This document shows, one piece after another, positions 1-5,055 of a stretch of 5,055 nucleotides of DNA. The number at the start of each line of letters is the position of its first letter. The first letter of the stretch is position 1. The DNA is from Thermoleophilaceae bacterium (lineage in GTDB: Bacteria > Actinomycetota > Thermoleophilia > Solirubrobacterales > Thermoleophilaceae), in NCBI GenBank assembly GCA_013695885.1, contig JACCZP010000295.1, positions 1 to 5,055 on the forward strand, read 5' to 3'. The position numbers were made by a program, and so were the translations under genes. Below the pieces are notes generated by a model, which saw nothing but the letters and a program-made list of their open reading frames with translations, did not search any database and was not told the origin of the DNA.

Positions 1-2380
<2,380 letters not shown>

Positions 2381-2386
2381 CAGTAG

Positions 2387-2391
2387 CTCCC
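2387..2391 (-). promoter_or_regulatory. Ribosome binding site of atpG
   Basis: GGGAG on the minus strand, six bases before the atpG ATG, inside the 14-base gap after the atpA stop. Ribosomes ending atpA would cover this site, which favours coupled translation. Confidence 0.7.
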
Positions 2392-2394
2392 GGG

Positions 2395-4173
<1,779 letters not shown>

Positions 4174-4186
4174 GGCGTGTCTGGTT

Positions 4187-4192
4187 CTCCTT
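4187..4192 (-). promoter_or_regulatory. Ribosome binding site deciding the atpA start
   Basis: AAGGAG on the minus strand, 13 bases before the ATG at 4173. The spacing is longer than ideal but the match to the anti-Shine-Dalgarno is strong, and no in-frame start codon lies closer. It supports the start at 4173 over any upstream start inside atpH. Confidence 0.65.
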
Positions 4193-4201
4193 GAATGCGT
4201 A

Positions 4202-4224
4202 ACCGCCCGGCGCACGGGCGCGGT
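4202..4224 (-). other. Possible intercistronic hairpin between atpH and atpA
   Basis: In the 56-base gap the transcript can pair ACC and GCCCG with CGGGC and GGT around a TGCGC loop: eight GC-rich pairs with a two-base bulge. No U-run follows, so it is not an intrinsic terminator. It ends shortly before the atpA ribosome site and could affect mRNA stability or atpA translation. In such GC-rich DNA it could also be chance. Confidence 0.3.
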
Positions 4225-4229
4225 CAGTT

Positions 4230-4763
4230 CTATGCCGCTCGGGCGACCTCTCGGCGGAGGCGCTCGAGCCGCGAGCGGACGCTGCGGTCGAGGATCATGT
4301 TGCCCACCTGTATGACGAGGCCGCCGAGCACGTCGGGGTCCACCCGGCTCGAGAGCTCGACCGTGCGACCGGTCTCCTCCTCGATGCGATCGCCGATGCT
4401 CTTCGTGGTGTCGTCGTCGAGCTCCACCGCGCTCGTGACCGTCACGGTGAGCAGGTTCTGCTCCTCGGCCCACATCCCGTCGAACACCCGCCGGATGCGG
4501 AAGAGCGCAGGCAGACGGTGGCGCTCGGCCAGCAGCTCGAGGAAGCGGACCAAGTTCTCGTCGGCGTCCTCGAGGACCTTCTCGATGCCATCCTTCTTCT
4601 CCTGCGCGGAGAAGTAGGGCGAGAAGAAGAAGACCTGGAGATCGTGCGACTCCGACAGCTCGTCGGCGAACTGACCGAGCTGCTCGTGCACCTCGTCGAG
4701 CGCGTCCTGCTCCTGCGCCACCTCGAACAGCGAGCGGGCGTAGACATCGGCTATCTCCTGCAT
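4230..4763 (-). CDS. atpH: F1F0 ATP synthase subunit delta
   Basis: Connector at the top of F1 that ties the peripheral stalk (b subunits) to the N-termini of alpha and holds the head still while gamma turns. The product is 177 residues, the normal length for a free-standing delta (OSCP family). The N-terminal helical domain opens with [20 protein letters not shown], the expected delta start. The C-terminal family signature [20 protein letters not shown] (146-165), followed by LERL, is well conserved. Delta is not fused to b as it is in mycobacteria. The only Shine-Dalgarno candidate is a GGGA 12 bases upstream, weaker than those of atpG and atpD. The gene lies 35 bases after atpF and 56 bases before atpA. 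Confidence 0.96.
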   Translation of the reverse strand: MQEIADVYARSLFEVAQEQDALDEVHEQLGQFADELSESHDLQVFFFSPYFSAQEKKDGIEKVLEDADENLVRFLELLAERHRLPALFRIRRVFDGMWAEEQNLLTVTVTSAVELDDDTTKSIGDRIEEETGRTVELSSRVDPDVLGGLVIQVGNMILDRSVRSRLERLRREVARAA

Positions 4764-4798
4764 CTAACGGCTCATTCCCGGCGTGATGCGGCCGGCCC

Positions 4799-5055
4799 TC
4801 AGGATGAGGAGCCGCTCCCGTTGCGGTCGCCGCCGTCCGAGCCGCGCTCGGCCGCCGACAGCCTCGAGAAGTCGGCCTCCTGGAGCGCCTCCTCGACCAG
4901 CTCGCGGTGGTCCTCGTCGTCGAGCGACCGGCGGGTGACCTTCTCGGCCGCGACCATCGTGAGCTCGGCCATCTCGCGACGGATCTCGTCGAGCGCGCGA
5001 CGGGTCTCCTGCTCGATGTCGCGCTTGGCCTTCTCCATCTGGTCCTCGTAGTCCT
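4799..5055 (-). CDS. atpF: F1F0 ATP synthase subunit b (partial, C-terminal 84 residues)
   Basis: C-terminal end of the peripheral-stalk subunit b. The frame enters at the right edge (first complete codon 5053-5051) and ends at a TGA at 4801-4799. The visible part starts [20 protein letters not shown] and is a charged, alanine-containing coiled-coil helix. It continues through [20 protein letters not shown] (corresponding to the E. coli region with LVAGAEKIIERSV) to [14 protein letters not shown], the part expected to contact delta. It then has about 19 extra residues, [19 protein letters not shown], a flexible Gly/Ser-rich tail. The identity rests on this C-terminal pattern and on the position directly before atpH. 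The membrane anchor lies outside the window, so b and b-prime cannot be told apart with certainty, although the position next to atpH favours b. Confidence 0.9.
   Translation of the reverse strand, partial: DYEDQMEKAKRDIEQETRRALDEIRREMAELTMVAAEKVTRRSLDDEDHRELVEEALQEADFSRLSAAERGSDGGDRNGSGSSS

Noticed and set aside
4174..4473. Upstream extension of the alpha reading frame
   Set aside because: The frame stays open into atpH, but the extra residues are Arg/His/Gly-rich and unlike any alpha N-terminus. The ATG at 4173 matches the family and has AAGGAG before it.
4790..4797. GGCCGGCC palindrome between atpF and atpH
   Set aside because: An eight-base GC palindrome is expected by chance in such GC-rich DNA, and nothing nearby suggests an operator.

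Overview
The window carries the middle of a canonical F-type (F1Fo) ATP synthase operon, entirely on the minus strand. Read in the direction of transcription (right to left) the order is atpF (3' end only), atpH, atpA, atpG, atpD (470 codons, 3' end missing). All five are recognised from family motifs. The intergenic gaps are 14 to 56 bases, so this looks like one polycistronic transcript. No stretch of 300 bases lacks a gene, and I see no tRNA, mobile element, CRISPR array, promoter or intrinsic terminator.

The DNA is strongly GC-rich with G/C-ending codons, and long spurious ORFs on the plus strand result from that bias. The sequences of the gamma N-terminus and the delta subunit, together with the GC content, suggest an actinobacterial-type genome, perhaps a deep lineage such as Thermoleophilia. 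This is an impression, not a phylogenetic result. Delta is a free-standing gene of normal size, unlike the b-delta fusion of mycobacteria. The gene order and the presence of delta rule out the N-ATPase and V/A-type operons.

Together the genes encode the F1 catalytic head (alpha3beta3), the central rotor shaft (gamma), and the end of the peripheral stalk (b) with its connector (delta). The catalytic machinery appears intact: Walker A motifs in alpha and beta, the beta catalytic Glu, the alpha arginine finger, the beta DELSEED-like loop, and both gamma terminal helices.

The unusual feature is a set of lineage-specific acidic, Ser/Gly-rich, probably disordered segments in three F1 subunits. Alpha has a C-terminal tail of about 90 residues that ends in a lysine cluster. 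Beta has an acidic N-terminal extension and a roughly 40-residue acidic insertion in its N-terminal barrel. Gamma has a 25-residue Asp/Glu loop at the place where chloroplast gamma carries its redox-regulatory insert. The b subunit also ends in a Gly/Ser tail. This is a decorated version of a known machine rather than a new system. Whether the decoration is already described in relatives cannot be judged from the sequence alone.
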